Assembly (NCBI RefSeq): GCF_011074955.1
Contig: NZ_WUQJ01000034.1
Span: 1-64,000, forward strand
Reading direction: 5' to 3'
Source: Marinobacter caseinilyticus
GTDB lineage: Bacteria > Pseudomonadota > Gammaproteobacteria > Pseudomonadales > Oleiphilaceae
DNA: 64,000 nt
Both the position numbers and the translations under genes were made by a program. The notes beneath the pieces were generated by a model that saw only the letters and a program-made list of their open reading frames with translations, ran no database searches and was not told where the DNA came from. Positions 63,440-64,000 of this stretch are shown here, in pieces (the stretch's first letter is position 1; each line of letters starts with the position of its first letter).

Positions 63440-64000
63440 ATGGCACAAACATCGCAATGGCCAGTACCCGCCGACAGCATCCGCTATGTCATTCCAGCCC
63501 CTGTTATCAGGGTGTTATCCCGACATCCACTGACCCGGGATCTGTACCCCCTGGCTTTTGGCCATTACCGGAAAGCCGCTGGACACCATATGCACCGGGA
63601 GCACCATAACGACGATCTTTTGATTTACTGCACGGAGGGTCAGGCGTACCTGAGCGTTGAAGACGAACCCTGCGTGGTGCGCGCCGGTGACCTGCTGTTG
63701 CTGCCCGCCGGCGCCGCCCACCGCTACACCGCCGCACCCGAAAACCCCTGGACCATCCACTGGGTGCACTACGCCGGTCCGCTGGCCGCCGACTTTCGAC
63801 AACACATGGGGTTCAGCGACGATATCCGGAAACGCCACCTGGGCCGCCAGGCCCGCCTGCTGGTCGACTTCAACGGGCTACTCTCGGTGCGGCAGACGGG
63901 GTTTCGGACTCCAGGGCTGGTCCATGTGGCGAATCGCCTGCGTCAGTTGCTGGCGGCCATTCCACTCAGCGCCGACGCCCAGCCCCATGCCCAACAACTG
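63440..64000 (+). CDS. mmsR: AraC-family regulator MmsR-like (partial, runs off the window)
   Basis: The first 187 residues are present and the frame is still open at the right edge. The sequence is the AraC cupin-type sensing domain: HHMHREHHNDDLLIYCTEGQAYL, then VVRAGDLLLLPAGAAHRYTA and WTIHWVHYAGP. The DNA-binding half lies beyond the window. Divergent placement from mmsA matches MmsR, activator of valine catabolism in Pseudomonas. The start ATG at 63440 gives MAQTSQWPVPADS. Confidence 0.8.
   Translation, partial: MAQTSQWPVPADSIRYVIPAPVIRVLSRHPLTRDLYPLAFGHYRKAAGHHMHREHHNDDLLIYCTEGQAYLSVEDEPCVVRAGDLLLLPAGAAHRYTAAPENPWTIHWVHYAGPLAADFRQHMGFSDDIRKRHLGRQARLLVDFNGLLSVRQTGFRTPGLVHVANRLRQLLAAIPLSADAQPHAQQL

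Noticed and set aside
1..64000. Mobile elements, prophage, CRISPR arrays or toxin-antitoxin pairs
   Set aside because: No transposase, integrase, spaced direct-repeat array or toxin/antitoxin motif was recognised. The tandem repeats found are short and contain no spacers.

Overview
The window reads as chromosomal DNA of a GC-rich gammaproteobacterium, probably a marine Marinobacter/Oceanospirillales-type organism. This is inferred from gene content: a ydbH-ynbE-ydbL operon, many sigma54 promoters, a ValR/MmsR-type valine catabolism operon and an ilvGM operon with a leader peptide. No rRNA, tRNA, IS element, prophage or CRISPR array was recognised. Genes are dense and mostly have good Shine-Dalgarno sequences.

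Layout. 0-7 kb: an AraC regulator, then a nitrate/cyanate-type ABC transporter (cynABD-like, minus strand) divergent from a sigma54 enhancer-binding regulator (cynF-like). 7-10.3 kb: thiolase, acyl-CoA dehydrogenase and SDR, a beta-oxidation-type set. 10.5-14.3 kb: small housekeeping or accessory genes (thpR, DUF1348, DUF899, EamA, LysE). 14.4-20 kb: a giant DUF2339 membrane protein and a PAS-GAF-GGDEF-EAL protein. 20.2-23.8 kb: ydbH-ynbE-ydbL (envelope lipid transport). 24-26.8 kb: DUF302, a methyltransferase and an NTF2-like protein divergent from an HxlR regulator. 26.8-35.1 kb: a guanidine utilisation operon with a guanidine-I riboswitch. 35.2-43.3 kb: DjlA-like protein, MFS, AzlCD, an NAD(P)-binding protein, an ICMT-like methyltransferase, an amidase and GAF-GGDEF-EAL. 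43.7-49.4 kb: a Fur-box-linked 33-aa membrane protein, a NIT-ANTAR antiterminator, a CAP-domain lipoprotein, an acyl-CoA ligase, lipocalin, and a membrane protein of unknown function. 49.7-51.9 kb: ilv leader/attenuator-ilvG-ilvM. 51.9-57.4 kb: a periplasmic binding protein, cynS, a proline-racemase-family protein, a quinone-oxidoreductase-like enzyme and an AI-2E transporter. 57.7-64 kb: the valine degradation operon mmsA-ACAD-ECH-HIBCH-mmsB, divergent from a truncated mmsR.

The strongest theme is nitrogen scavenging. The ABC transporter operon and the distant cynS gene (about 48 kb away) carry the same regulatory architecture: a GG-N10-GC sigma54 promoter and, 67-69 bp upstream of it, three palindromes of the form ACGA-N4-TCGT whose starts are spaced 17 and 22 bp in both places. 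This links the transporter, cynS and the cynF-like activator into one cyanate regulon. The guanidine operon has a sigma54 promoter with NtrC-like half-sites upstream and a guanidine-I riboswitch in its leader, so it appears to need both nitrogen limitation and guanidine. The window also holds a nitrate-sensing NIT-ANTAR protein. The allophanate hydrolase needed to finish guanidine degradation is not beside the operon.

Limits: families were recognised by eye from motifs, not by database search. Promoters and operators are sequence matches only.
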